64,000 bases of DNA, taken from Crassaminicella indica (GTDB lineage: Bacteria > Bacillota > Clostridia > Peptostreptococcales > Thermotaleaceae). A program made the translations under genes and the position numbers. Of this stretch, positions 54,288-63,235 are shown one piece after another; the first letter of the stretch is position 1; each line of letters opens with the position of its first letter. Below the pieces are notes generated by a model. That model was not told the DNA's origin, did no database searches, and saw only the letters and a program-made list of their open reading frames with translations. The DNA is taken from assembly GCF_019203185.1 (NCBI RefSeq), contig NZ_CP078093.1, positions 186,001-250,000 on the forward strand. The letters are read 5' to 3'.

Positions 54288-55478
54288 ATGAGTAGTAAAA
54301 AAGAACTTGGATTAATACCTAAATTATTAATAGGTATTATAGGTGGAATTATTTTAGGTCTAATGGTAAATGAACAAATCATGGGAATTATTACAACTAT
54401 TAAAGAAATTCTCGGCTCATTTATTTTCTTTACTGTCCCTTTGGTTATATTTGGATTCATTACGCCAGCTATAACAGGGTTAAAAAACAATGCAAGCAAA
54501 ATGCTAGGAACTTTTCTTTGTATATCCTATTTATCTGCAGTAGGTGCTTCTACTTTTTCAGCTATTGCAGGATATATCATCATCCCTCATTTACATATTG
54601 CAAGCCAAGCAGAAGCTTTGATAGAGCTGCCTAAAACAGCATTTGAATTAAATATTCAACCTATAATGCCTGTAATGACTGCATTAATCCTAGCAATTTT
54701 AACAGGTATATCAGTTATATGGACAAAGTCTGAAGCAATGGAAAAACTCTTAAATGAAATACAAAGCATGGTCTTATCCATTATTAATAAAATCGTTATT
54801 CCTATTCTTCCTTTCTTCATTTCAGCAACATTTGCAGGCTTAGCTTATACAGGTAGTCTGACAAAACAATTACCTATATTCTTAAAAGTGATTGTTTTAG
54901 TATTAGTAGGTCATTTTATTTGGTTAACCATTCTTTATTTGATCGCAGGAGCTGTTTCAAAGCAAAATCCTTTAGAAGTTTTAAAATATTATGGACCAGC
55001 TTATTTAACAGCAGTAGGTACTATGTCTAGTGCTGCTACATTACCTGTTTCATTAAGATGTGCCCATCGTTCAAAGGCATTAGTACCAGAAGTTGTTGAT
55101 TTTGCGATTCCCTTAGGCGCAACAACTCATCTTTGTGGATCTGTATTAACCGAAACATTTTTCTGTATGACTATATCAAAAATCCTTTATGGTACATTAC
55201 CTTCAGTCAGTACCATTATATTATTTACAGTACTATTTGGTATATTTGCAGTAGGAGCACCTGGTGTCCCTGGAGGAACGGTTATGGCATCTTTAGCTAT
55301 TGTAACAGGTGTATTAGGATTTGATTCATCTGGAGTAGGATTATTAATTGCCATATTTGCATTACAAGATAGTTTTGGAACTGCTTGCAATATTACGGGA
55401 GATGGTGCATTAGCATTAATGCTAAGAGGTCTTTTCTACGATAAAACTGGAAAATCTAAAGCACATACAACTGCATAA
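54288..55478 (+). CDS. Dicarboxylate/amino acid:cation symporter (DAACS family)
   Basis: 396 residues with the GltPh-type fold. N-terminal GIIGGIILGLMVNEQIMG, the first hairpin around FTVPLVIFGFITPAITG, and the C-terminal substrate region with PLGATTHLCGSVLTETFF, GAPGVPGG and ALQDSFGTACNITGDGA (all read in parts). The NMDGT signature of glutamate transporters is replaced by THLCGS, so the substrate may not be glutamate; serine/threonine or dicarboxylates are possible. Na+ or H+ coupled. SD is AAAAGGAGGTC. Single gene. Confidence 0.85.
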   Translation: MSSKKELGLIPKLLIGIIGGIILGLMVNEQIMGIITTIKEILGSFIFFTVPLVIFGFITPAITGLKNNASKMLGTFLCISYLSAVGASTFSAIAGYIIIPHLHIASQAEALIELPKTAFELNIQPIMPVMTALILAILTGISVIWTKSEAMEKLLNEIQSMVLSIINKIVIPILPFFISATFAGLAYTGSLTKQLPIFLKVIVLVLVGHFIWLTILYLIAGAVSKQNPLEVLKYYGPAYLTAVGTMSSAATLPVSLRCAHRSKALVPEVVDFAIPLGATTHLCGSVLTETFFCMTISKILYGTLPSVSTIILFTVLFGIFAVGAPGVPGGTVMASLAIVTGVLGFDSSGVGLLIAIFALQDSFGTACNITGDGALALMLRGLFYDKTGKSKAHTTA

Positions 55479-55507
55479 AAAAATCCTCACTATTTGAGGA
55501 TTTTTTT
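55478..55507. terminator. Bidirectional terminator between symporter and metT-like genes
   Basis: AAAAATCCTCA with TGAGGATTTTTTT, 5-nt loop. Convergent genes share it. Confidence 0.92.
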
Positions 55508-55509
55508 AT

Positions 55510-56820
55510 CTATCTTTCAAAGCTTAAATTTTTAACCATACTTTTCTTAACCTTAGGAATACCAAATACAATTGCTAATAATGCACATATTCCCATTAAA
55601 TATGGATAATATAAATATTTCATAATCGCAAAAGATGACGTTCCAGCAACACTTGCTGCAACCAGTAGCTGTGCTCCGTATGGAATCATACCTTGGCAAA
55701 AGCATGAAAAAGTATCTAATATGCTTGCTGCACGTCTTGGGTCTACATCATATCTCTCTCCTATATCTTTTGCAATAGGTCCTGCCATAACAATAGCAAT
55801 AGTATTATTAGCTGTACAAATATCAACCACGCTCACTAGCATCCCAATACCTAGTTCTGCACCTTTTTTACTGTGAATTCTCTTTGTAATAAAAGCTAGC
55901 AAGAAATCTATTCCTCCATTATATTTTATCACTTCAACCATTCCACCAATTAAAAGAGAAATAATAATAATTTCAGACATTCCCATAATACCTTTTCCAA
56001 CTGCTTGTACAAATCCCCATACATCAAAGGCACCCGTAGCGATTCCTACAGCTCCTGCAAATAATGTTCCTCCAACTAAAACAACCATCACATTTACACC
56101 AATCAGTGCTGCAATTAAAACTACTAAGTAAGTAAATACCTTTACAATGCTATAATCATAGCTTTCAATTAATACTGAAGCATCTCCAATTCGCATAAAA
56201 ATAAATATGATTGCTGTAATAATTGCTGCTGGTACTACAATAATAAAATTCATCTTAAACTTATCTCTCATTTCACAGCCTTGTGTTCTTGATGCTGCAA
56301 TAGTAGTATCAGAAATCATAGATAAATTGTCACCAAACATTGCACCACTCACTACAGCTCCTAATGCTAGTCCTACAGGAATTCCTGTTTTTTCAGCAAT
56401 CCCTACTGCCATAGGAGCAATTGCCACAATAGTTCCCACAGACGTACCAATAGATAATGAAATAAAGCATCCTATCACAAAAACTCCAGCTATTAATATG
56501 TTTCCAGGTAAAATACTAAGCCCTAAATTTACTGTAGAGTCTACAGCTCCCATTTCTCTTGCTACCTGTGCAAAGCCTCCTGCTAAAATAAATATCAAAC
56601 ACATAATAATAATATTGCTATTTCCTGCACCTTTACAAAATACTTCTACCTTTTTATTAATACTTTCCTTTCTATTCATAGCTATTGCAACTATACTTGC
56701 AACTAAAAATGCTACACTCACAGGCATCTTATAAAAGTCCCCTATGATAATAGATGTTACAAGATACATGCCAAGAAAAACTACTAGTGGGAGTAGTGCC
56801 CATGGATTTCCTTTTTTCAT
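55510..56820 (-). CDS. NhaC-family transporter under SAM riboswitch, probable methionine transporter (MetT type)
   Basis: 436 residues, about eleven helices, with the NhaC pattern GTSVGTIVAIAPMAVGI, GAMFGDNLSMISDTTIAASRTQG and a C-terminal TFSCFCQGMIPYGAQL (read in parts). By sequence it is an antiporter-family protein, but a complete SAM-I riboswitch and terminator stand directly in its leader. NhaC-family proteins under S-box control have been proposed as methionine transporters (MetT). Start fixed at ATG 56820 behind AGGAGG; an upstream frame extension of 36 residues would run through the riboswitch terminator. Confidence 0.85.
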   Translation of the reverse strand: MKKGNPWALLPLVVFLGMYLVTSIIIGDFYKMPVSVAFLVASIVAIAMNRKESINKKVEVFCKGAGNSNIIIMCLIFILAGGFAQVAREMGAVDSTVNLGLSILPGNILIAGVFVIGCFISLSIGTSVGTIVAIAPMAVGIAEKTGIPVGLALGAVVSGAMFGDNLSMISDTTIAASRTQGCEMRDKFKMNFIIVVPAAIITAIIFIFMRIGDASVLIESYDYSIVKVFTYLVVLIAALIGVNVMVVLVGGTLFAGAVGIATGAFDVWGFVQAVGKGIMGMSEIIIISLLIGGMVEVIKYNGGIDFLLAFITKRIHSKKGAELGIGMLVSVVDICTANNTIAIVMAGPIAKDIGERYDVDPRRAASILDTFSCFCQGMIPYGAQLLVAASVAGTSSFAIMKYLYYPYLMGICALLAIVFGIPKVKKSMVKNLSFER

Positions 56821-56849
56821 TACATTTCCTCCTAAAATAAAATTAAAAA

Positions 56850-56990
56850 TAAAAAACTTCTTGCAGATAAGCAAGAAGTAATAGACTATTCTCATCTGCC
56901 AGGTTAAACCTGCTGGAATTGGCACCACAAAACAAAATGTTTTAGGTTGCCGGGTTTCATCGGGCCAGTCCCTCCACCTCTCTGGATAAG
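56850..56990 (-). ncRNA. SAM-I riboswitch (S box) with terminator
   Basis: Aptamer 56891-56990 on the reverse strand: CTTATCCAGAGAGGTGGAGG, GACTGGCCCGATGAAACCCGG, CAACC, GTGGTGCCAATTCCAGCAG, closed by GATGAG as P1. Terminator: ACTTCTTGC/GCAAGAAGT (56856-56879) with a T run. The terminator loop repeats the CTTATC of P1, a likely antiterminator partner. Transcription continues when SAM is low. Confidence 0.96.
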
Positions 56991-57091
56991 ATACTTATAT
57001 TTAATTTTCTACACTCTATATATTATAAAAAAGTATTTCTATAAAGTCAATACAAAATTCGTTTCATACTGATATATTTCTTCTATTGCAC

Positions 57092-57661
57092 TCATCTATA
57101 TTTTTTAATAATTTTTTCAGCTATCACATTCATAGATACACAATCATCCATACTTTTCTTTCTTAAAAGCTTATACGCTTCGTCTTCAGTAATCTTTAAA
57201 GCTTTCATCAATAGCCCCTTTGCTCGATCAATCTTTTTCCTGCTTTCTAGCGTATTCTCTAGCTTTTCGATCTTTTTTGATAATAAATGAATTTTACTAG
57301 CATTCATAATTGAAAACTCTACCATTTGATAAAGCTGTTCAGGGTAAATCGGCTTCACTACATAAGCAAAAATATTCATATTTTTTAACTTCTCATAAAA
57401 AGCACTTGTTGGATTACTAGTAGCAAAAATTACTGTCGACAGTTTATCCTCTTCTATAATACGAGCAGCTTCATAGGCATTTATTCCCCAAAGGTTTGTA
57501 TCCATAATCACAAGCTCTGGAAAAATACTTCTAGAAATCCTTATAGCTCCTGCTCCATCTGTTGCTTGATATGTCTTATAGCCTTTTTTATTTAATAACT
57601 TACAAATAAGCTTTCTAGAACCTTCACTACTATCTGCAACTACTATCCTATAACTGTCCAT
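57092..57661 (-). CDS. Response regulator with receiver and ANTAR RNA-binding domain (GlnR-type antiterminator)
   Basis: 189 residues. Receiver domain (1-120) with the acidic site VVADSSEG, phospho-acceptor region ELVIMDTNLWG and lysine in YVVKPIYPE. A coiled stretch (about 120-140) leads to the ANTAR domain (about 140-189): KIDRAKGLLMKALKITEDEAYKLLRKKS (read in parts). ANTAR proteins bind hairpins with A1xxG4 hexaloops and prevent termination. It lies 24 bp after glnA, whose leader carries such a hairpin. In Clostridium saccharobutylicum a GlnR of this type sits in the same place. Autoregulation is likely, since it is co-transcribed with glnA. Confidence 0.88.
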   Translation of the reverse strand: MDSYRIVVADSSEGSRKLICKLLNKKGYKTYQATDGAGAIRISRSIFPELVIMDTNLWGINAYEAARIIEEDKLSTVIFATSNPTSAFYEKLKNMNIFAYVVKPIYPEQLYQMVEFSIMNASKIHLLSKKIEKLENTLESRKKIDRAKGLLMKALKITEDEAYKLLRKKSMDDCVSMNVIAEKIIKKYR

Positions 57662-57685
57662 GTCACCACTCCGAGTTTAGCGATT

Positions 57686-59020
57686 TTAAAACTTTCTTAA
57701 ATATCTATCAAGCTCCCACTGCGATACAAATTTTGAATACTCATACCACTCATAAAGGGCTGCATCTGTAAATTTTTCATATATATGCTTTCCAATAGCA
57801 TCTTTTATAACTTCATCCTTCGATAGCTCACTAACAGCTTCATAAAGTGTTGCTGGAAGACTCTTTATTCCTTTTTCTTTCATTTCAACATCATCCATAT
57901 GATAAACATTACTAATAACAGGTGCAGGTGGGTCTATTTTATTTTTAATACCATCTAATCCTGCTTTTAAAATAGCTGCTAATGCTAAATATGGATTAGC
58001 TGATGGATCTGGATTTCTAAGCTCAATCCTTGTAGAATTTCCTCTTTTTGCAGGTATTCTTACAAGTGGACTTCTATTGCTTGCTGACCAAGCTATTAAA
58101 ACAGGAGCTTCATAACCCGGAACCAATCTTTTATATGAATTCACAGTAGGATTTGTTAAAGCTGCAAAGCTTCTCGCATGCTTGATTATCCCTCCTAAGT
58201 AATAATAAGCTGTTTTAGACAATTGAGTAGGATCTTTTTCATCATAAAAAGCATTTTTTCCATCTAGTGTTGCAAGAGACATATTAATATGCATACCTGA
58301 ACCATTAATACCAAATTTAGGCTTTGGCATAAATGTGGCATGTAGTCCATGTCTTTGTGCAATAATTCTCACAGCCATCTTAAAAGTCATGATATTATCA
58401 GCAGTTGTTAATGCATCTTCATATTTAAAATCGATTTCGTGCTGTCCCGGAGCTACTTCATGATGAGAAGCTTCTATTTCAAAACCCATTTGCTTTAAAG
58501 TAATAGTCATATCTTTTCTTGCATTACCACCTAAATCTACTGGTGCTAAATCAAAATATCCAGCATTATCATGAGTTTCTAAGGATGGTTCTCCTCTCTC
58601 GTCTGTATGGAACAAGAAAAATTCACATTCAGGTCCTACATTCATAATATACCCCATATCATGAGCTTCTTTTAACACCTTCTTTAGTGTATTTCTTGGA
58701 CATCCTTCAAATGGTGTTCCATCTGATTTATATATATCGCAAATTATTCTTGCTTCCTTTGCATGATTTGTCCACGGAAATACTACAAAAGTAGATAAAT
58801 CAGGTCTTAAATACATATCTGATTCTTCAATTCTAACAAATCCATCAATAGATGAACCATCAAACATAATCTCATTATTTAATGCTTTTTCCAATTGTTC
58901 GATAGTAATAGAAACATTCTTCATAACACCCAAAATATCAGTAAACTGTAAATGAATAAACTCTAATTCCAATTCCTTTGCCTTTTTTAATAATTCTTCT
59001 TTGCTGTAGTTACAACTCAT
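57686..59020 (-). CDS. glnA: Glutamine synthetase, type I
   Basis: ATP-dependent amination of glutamate. 444 residues, typical of the GSI-alpha form of Firmicutes. Motifs: [18 protein letters not shown] (Asp-50-like loop), [63 protein letters not shown] (all read in parts). The adenylylation Tyr site of enterobacterial GS is absent, as expected. SD is AGGAGG. The leader has a terminator and an ANTAR-type hairpin, and the ANTAR regulator follows, so nitrogen control is by antitermination. Confidence 0.96.
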   Translation of the reverse strand: MSCNYSKEELLKKAKELELEFIHLQFTDILGVMKNVSITIEQLEKALNNEIMFDGSSIDGFVRIEESDMYLRPDLSTFVVFPWTNHAKEARIICDIYKSDGTPFEGCPRNTLKKVLKEAHDMGYIMNVGPECEFFLFHTDERGEPSLETHDNAGYFDLAPVDLGGNARKDMTITLKQMGFEIEASHHEVAPGQHEIDFKYEDALTTADNIMTFKMAVRIIAQRHGLHATFMPKPKFGINGSGMHINMSLATLDGKNAFYDEKDPTQLSKTAYYYLGGIIKHARSFAALTNPTVNSYKRLVPGYEAPVLIAWSASNRSPLVRIPAKRGNSTRIELRNPDPSANPYLALAAILKAGLDGIKNKIDPPAPVISNVYHMDDVEMKEKGIKSLPATLYEAVSELSKDEVIKDAIGKHIYEKFTDAALYEWYEYSKFVSQWELDRYLRKF

Positions 59021-59071
59021 TTAAACTCCTCCTTATTATTTATAGTATTTACACTTATCATAAAAATCTAA

Positions 59072-59132
59072 CAAAAAAAGCGCCCACAAACAAGGGACTT
59101 AAAAATCCCTTTTTTGTTGGACGCCATTGCCC
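59072..59132 (-). promoter_or_regulatory. ANTAR target hairpin and overlapping terminator in the glnA leader
   Basis: On the reverse strand, GGGC-AATGGC-GTCC (59119-59132) forms a hairpin whose hexaloop has A1 and G4, the ANTAR recognition rule. Its 3' arm (GCGTCC) is also the start of a long terminator stem, about 18 bp, that ends in AAAAAAA/TTTTTTT (59073-59079). Binding of the hairpin would therefore block the terminator. Only this one hairpin is clear; a -10 TATAAT at 59150-59155 leaves little space for a first hairpin. Confidence 0.8.
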
Positions 59133-59159
59133 GTTAATATATTGAATTTATTATAGATA

Positions 59160-59349
59160 TTGTACAACATTTTTTTTATTTATGCAACAGCAATCCCTCT
59201 TAAATTTCCTAACCTTTCTACATTTTTTATTTTTTCATCCATCTCTTTTGCTTCTTTTAAAGCAACCTCTTCTATCATGAACAATTTATTTTCTTCAGAA
59301 TAAAATATTGTATGAGTAATTTATCAAAATCCTTAAAGGAGGACGTACA
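59160..59349. other. AT-rich gap between glnA leader and dapL
   Basis: Holds the glnA promoter region and the dapL upstream region; no gene or riboswitch seen. A lysine riboswitch before dapL was looked for and not found. Confidence 0.5.
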
Positions 59350-60582
59350 ATGAGCTTTATTACTGACATCATTGCTGATAGATTTAGGGATAAAAGCTTT
59401 GATATTGCAAAGCAGGATTATAAATTTATGAAAATAAAAAGAGCAAAAGAAGAAATAAAGAAAAAGTATCCAAATATTGAACTCATTGATATGGGAATAG
59501 GAGAACCTGACCTCCCTGCTGATAAAAATGTAGTAGATCTCCTTTCAAAAGAAGCTCCAAAGCCTGAAAACAGATGGTATTCGGACAATGGTATAAAAGA
59601 ATTTCAGGAAGCTGCCGCAAAATATCTTGAAAGAGTTTATGGAGTAACAAATATCAACCCTTATACAGAAATTATGCATGGCATTGGTGCAAAATCTATT
59701 TTATCCATGATGCCTTTATGCTTTATAAATCCAGGAGATATTACCCTGACTACATTACCAAGTTATCCAATTATTTCAACCCATACAAAATATTTGGGTG
59801 GAGTAGTTTATGGACTTCCTTTAACAAAAAGCAATGACTTTTATCCAGATTTTTCTAATATATCAAATATAATATTATATCGTTCAAAGCTCTTATATAT
59901 TAATTATCCAAATAATCCTACAGGTCAAATTGCAACAAGAGATTTCTACAAAAGAGTAGTAGAATTCGCACATAAGAATAGAGTCATGGTCGTAGCTGAT
60001 TCTACCTACGCTCCTATAACCTTTGATGGTGTAGAACCTATAAGTTTTCTATCCATTGATGGAGCAAAAGAAATAGGTGTTGAAATTCATTCTTTATCAA
60101 AAGCTTTTAATATGACAGGATGGAGGCTGGCATTTATTGCCGGTAATGAAGCTGCTATCAATATATATGGTATCGTTAAAGCCAATTCAGACTCAGGTCA
60201 GTTCAGAGCTATTCAAAAAGCAGGCATTTATGCATTAAATCATACTGAAATTACAAAGGAAAATTGTAAAAGGTATTCAAGAAGATTTGATCTTTTAATA
60301 AAAGCATTAAAAGAAATAGGCTTTGACATAGAAAAACCAAAAGCAACCTTTTATTGTTATTTGCCTATTCCAAAAGGAACAAAATCTGGTAAAATATTCA
60401 GAAATGCAGATGATTTTTCTCTATATCTTCTAAATGAAGCCTTAATCTGTACTGTTCCCTGGAACTTTCCTGAAAGCTATGTCAGACTTTCTGTTACCTT
60501 TGAAGCAAAAGATTATGAAGATGAAAAAAGAATCATCAATGAATTGAAAAAAAGATTATTAAAGCTTGAATTAGTATTTTAA
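59350..60582 (+). CDS. dapL: LL-diaminopimelate aminotransferase
   Basis: Converts tetrahydrodipicolinate directly to LL-diaminopimelate with glutamate (PLP enzyme, lysine and cell-wall synthesis), replacing the succinylase or acetylase branches. 410 residues, the DapL length. PLP-lysine in HSLSKAFNMTGWRLAF, nucleotide-like NYPNNPTGQ, and the DapL-like start FDIAKQDYKFMKIKRA, with GIGEPDLP. SD is AAGGAGGACGTACA. Distinguished from ordinary aspartate aminotransferases by length and the RWYSDNGIKEFQEAAA region. Some uncertainty about exact substrate remains within class I aminotransferases. Confidence 0.85.
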   Translation: MSFITDIIADRFRDKSFDIAKQDYKFMKIKRAKEEIKKKYPNIELIDMGIGEPDLPADKNVVDLLSKEAPKPENRWYSDNGIKEFQEAAAKYLERVYGVTNINPYTEIMHGIGAKSILSMMPLCFINPGDITLTTLPSYPIISTHTKYLGGVVYGLPLTKSNDFYPDFSNISNIILYRSKLLYINYPNNPTGQIATRDFYKRVVEFAHKNRVMVVADSTYAPITFDGVEPISFLSIDGAKEIGVEIHSLSKAFNMTGWRLAFIAGNEAAINIYGIVKANSDSGQFRAIQKAGIYALNHTEITKENCKRYSRRFDLLIKALKEIGFDIEKPKATFYCYLPIPKGTKSGKIFRNADDFSLYLLNEALICTVPWNFPESYVRLSVTFEAKDYEDEKRIINELKKRLLKLELVF

Positions 60583-60590
60583 AATGAATC

Positions 60591-60630
60591 AAAAACACCT
60601 TCCAACTTTAATTTGTCAGAAGGTGTTTTT
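60591..60630. terminator. Bidirectional terminator after dapL
   Basis: AAAAACACCTTC with GAAGGTGTTTTT, about 16-nt loop. Shared with the convergent flavoprotein gene. Confidence 0.88.
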
Positions 60631-60633
60631 ATA

Positions 60634-63210
60634 TTATTTATATTTATTAAGCCTTTCCTTTGTCTCAAGTCTATTTTTTAAAGCTTGATCCCCTACTACA
60701 CTTCTTTTCTTCGAATCTTTTTTCATATATGTTTTACCATGAATTAAATCTAATATGTGAAGGGAATCAAGTCCACCTATCTCCATAGATCCTCTACATG
60801 ATCCACAATAAGAGATTATATGATCCTGTGTTGCATCTTTGATTCTTCTATTCAATACTTTTTCCTGTAAATCAGGATTTACACAACCAATCATACCCCC
60901 TACACCACAGCATCTTGTATTTTCTCTTATATTTTTCATCTCTTCTACTTTATACCCTAATTCCTTTAAAATCCATCTTACACTTTCATGATGAGATGTT
61001 ACATGTCTAGTCGGACAAGAATCGTGAATATTAAATACCACATCAGAAGTCTTTCCTATTCCTTTTTGTCCTTTAGGAAGACCAATTTTTTTATGGATTA
61101 AATCCCAATAAGCAATAACCTCTTGTTTTGCATATTTTTTATAGGTTAAATAACAAGATGGACAAAGAGTTATAATCACATCTGCACCTGTTTCATCAAT
61201 TGATTTTTGAACCATTTCAAATCTTTTCTTAAATTTTTCTTCTTCCCCTACCATAGCTGTAGGTATCGCACAGCACTGAAGCACAGCCCCTACTTCTCCA
61301 TCTAATGATTCTTTCAAGTGTACTAAAGTCTTTTCAACTAATTCTGGACTATATACAGGTACTGTACACCCTGGTATAAGAACGTATTTTGTTTTTTTAC
61401 CATTTTTAGCTTTTACATATGTTGAAGTTTTTTCACTACAATCCAGTTCAATTGCTTCATCTAATGATTTATGTCCCTCAAGAGGTGAGTTTCCACCATT
61501 TTTCCTAACATATTCTTTTCTTATTTCATCAAATATAGGCTTAATTTCAAAATCATTTGGACATTTTATTGTACATTGACTACATTGATTACAAGAATAT
61601 GCAATCATTGGATCCATATTTTCATATCCTTTTTCAAGGTATTCTTTAAATAAAGTCTTAGGGCAATCCGTAAACTGTCTTAACATCAAACACTCTTTCA
61701 TACAAAGCTTACATTCACACTGAAGACATCTTGATGCTTCTTTTTCTGCTTCTTCTTTTGTAAATCCTAATGAAACCTCATCAAATGATTTTATTCTCTC
61801 AGCTGGATCTATTTCTTTCATTTTTTTTCTTTCAACTTTTTCTATTGTATCCCAATCAAGAGGCACATTTAATTTCGTTTTGTATGAATCTTCTTCATCC
61901 ATACTTCTACCAATCTTTAAATCCTCTTCATTTAAAAATCTAGCTACAGATTTTGCTGCACGTCTTCCTGTTGCCATAGCTTGTACAACAATAGCAGAAT
62001 ATCCACTTGCATCTCCTGCTATAAATACTTTTTCATCAGAAATAGATTGGAGTGTTAGTATATCGCATTCAAAGGTTCCATTACTTCTTTTCTCTAAAGA
62101 ATCTTTTTCATCAAAGGATGCATCTACTCCTTGTCCTATTGCAAATACTATTGTATCAACTTCAATTAATTTTGTTTCACCTTCATCAAATTTTGGAGCA
62201 AAATTTCCATTCTCATCAAATATAGATAAACATTTTTTTAGCTCAATTCCTTTTACTCTCTTATTTTCATCCACTAAAATATTTTTGATTGCAGATGCAT
62301 GATTAAATTTAACTCCTTCTTTTATAGAACCCTCTATTTCATGCATAGATGCCATCATTTCATCAAAATCCTTCTCTAAACATACAGCGTAAACTTCTTC
62401 TACTCCATCAATTCTTAATGAAGATCTTGCACAATCCATTGCAACATCTCCACCACCTATTACAGCAACTTTTTTACCAGCACTTTTAACATTTCTTGTT
62501 AGAGAAATTTCTTTTAAATATTCTGCTGCACTAAATATTCCTTTCGAATCATGATTTTCTAAAGATCTATCTATTCTTCCTACATGTTTTCCAACAGCTA
62601 CCACAACTGCATCAAATTCTTCTTTTATATCTTCAAAGCTTATATCTTTTCCAACTTCAATGCCCATTTTGAAATTTATCCCTATTTTTTCCAAATAAGA
62701 ATACTCAAGGTCAATAATATCTCGTGGAAGTCTATATTCAGGAATACCTACTCTCATCATTCCTCCATAAACTTCTAATTTATCAAATACCGTTACTGAA
62801 AAGCCTTCTTTTCTTAAATCTAATGCTGCTTGTGCCCCAGCTGGCCCTGCACCTATTATTGCTACTTTTTTTCCATTTTCATGTTTTATAGTTAAATCCC
62901 AATCATTAGGATTATCAAAATGATCAGCTGCATATCTTTTTAATCCTGCAATAGAAATTGGATTATTACCTTCGTTCCATTTGCAATTCTGCTCGCAAGG
63001 ATGAGCACAGACTCTTCCTAAAGTTTTTGGCATAAATAATTTTTCTCTTATCACCTTAATTGCTTCTTTTCCATTACCTTCTCCAATAAGCCTTACATAT
63101 TCTTTTACATTTGTATGCATTGGACAGCTTGCAACACAAGCAGGATTTGAATCACCCATACAGTTATCCACAATGTGCTTCATATTATCTATAATTTCTT
63201 TTCTTAACAT
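60634..63210 (-). CDS. Fused GltD-like FAD oxidoreductase and Hdr-type iron-sulfur (CCG) protein
   Basis: 858 residues. In order: GltD-type 4Fe-4S N-terminus (CVASCPMH, CAHPCEQNCKW; about 20-80); FAD domain GAGPAGAQAALDLR (about 122); NAD(P) domain GGGDVAMDCARS (about 250); second FAD motif FIAGDASGYSA (about 400); two 4Fe-4S motifs (CLQCECKLC at about 500 and CNQCSQCTIKCP at about 550); and two CCG-type heterodisulfide-reductase motifs (CCAIPTAM, CCGVGGMIG) with CPSCYLTY and CGSCRGSM. It couples NAD(P)H oxidation to a thiol/disulfide-like or quinone-like acceptor; the partner is unknown. Start at ATG 63210 behind GGGAGGAAC. Probably co-transcribed with the DMT gene upstream. Confidence 0.85.
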   Translation of the reverse strand: MLRKEIIDNMKHIVDNCMGDSNPACVASCPMHTNVKEYVRLIGEGNGKEAIKVIREKLFMPKTLGRVCAHPCEQNCKWNEGNNPISIAGLKRYAADHFDNPNDWDLTIKHENGKKVAIIGAGPAGAQAALDLRKEGFSVTVFDKLEVYGGMMRVGIPEYRLPRDIIDLEYSYLEKIGINFKMGIEVGKDISFEDIKEEFDAVVVAVGKHVGRIDRSLENHDSKGIFSAAEYLKEISLTRNVKSAGKKVAVIGGGDVAMDCARSSLRIDGVEEVYAVCLEKDFDEMMASMHEIEGSIKEGVKFNHASAIKNILVDENKRVKGIELKKCLSIFDENGNFAPKFDEGETKLIEVDTIVFAIGQGVDASFDEKDSLEKRSNGTFECDILTLQSISDEKVFIAGDASGYSAIVVQAMATGRRAAKSVARFLNEEDLKIGRSMDEEDSYKTKLNVPLDWDTIEKVERKKMKEIDPAERIKSFDEVSLGFTKEEAEKEASRCLQCECKLCMKECLMLRQFTDCPKTLFKEYLEKGYENMDPMIAYSCNQCSQCTIKCPNDFEIKPIFDEIRKEYVRKNGGNSPLEGHKSLDEAIELDCSEKTSTYVKAKNGKKTKYVLIPGCTVPVYSPELVEKTLVHLKESLDGEVGAVLQCCAIPTAMVGEEEKFKKRFEMVQKSIDETGADVIITLCPSCYLTYKKYAKQEVIAYWDLIHKKIGLPKGQKGIGKTSDVVFNIHDSCPTRHVTSHHESVRWILKELGYKVEEMKNIRENTRCCGVGGMIGCVNPDLQEKVLNRRIKDATQDHIISYCGSCRGSMEIGGLDSLHILDLIHGKTYMKKDSKKRSVVGDQALKNRLETKERLNKYK

Positions 63211-63235
63211 AATTGTTCCTCCCAACATTCTATAC

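Noticed and set aside
56821-56928. 36-residue N-terminal extension of the SAM-riboswitch-controlled transporter
   Set aside because: It would be translated from the riboswitch and its terminator, and the AGGAGG site favours ATG 56820.
59160-59349. Lysine riboswitch or T-box upstream of dapL
   Set aside because: Neither consensus was found; the gap is AT-rich and featureless.
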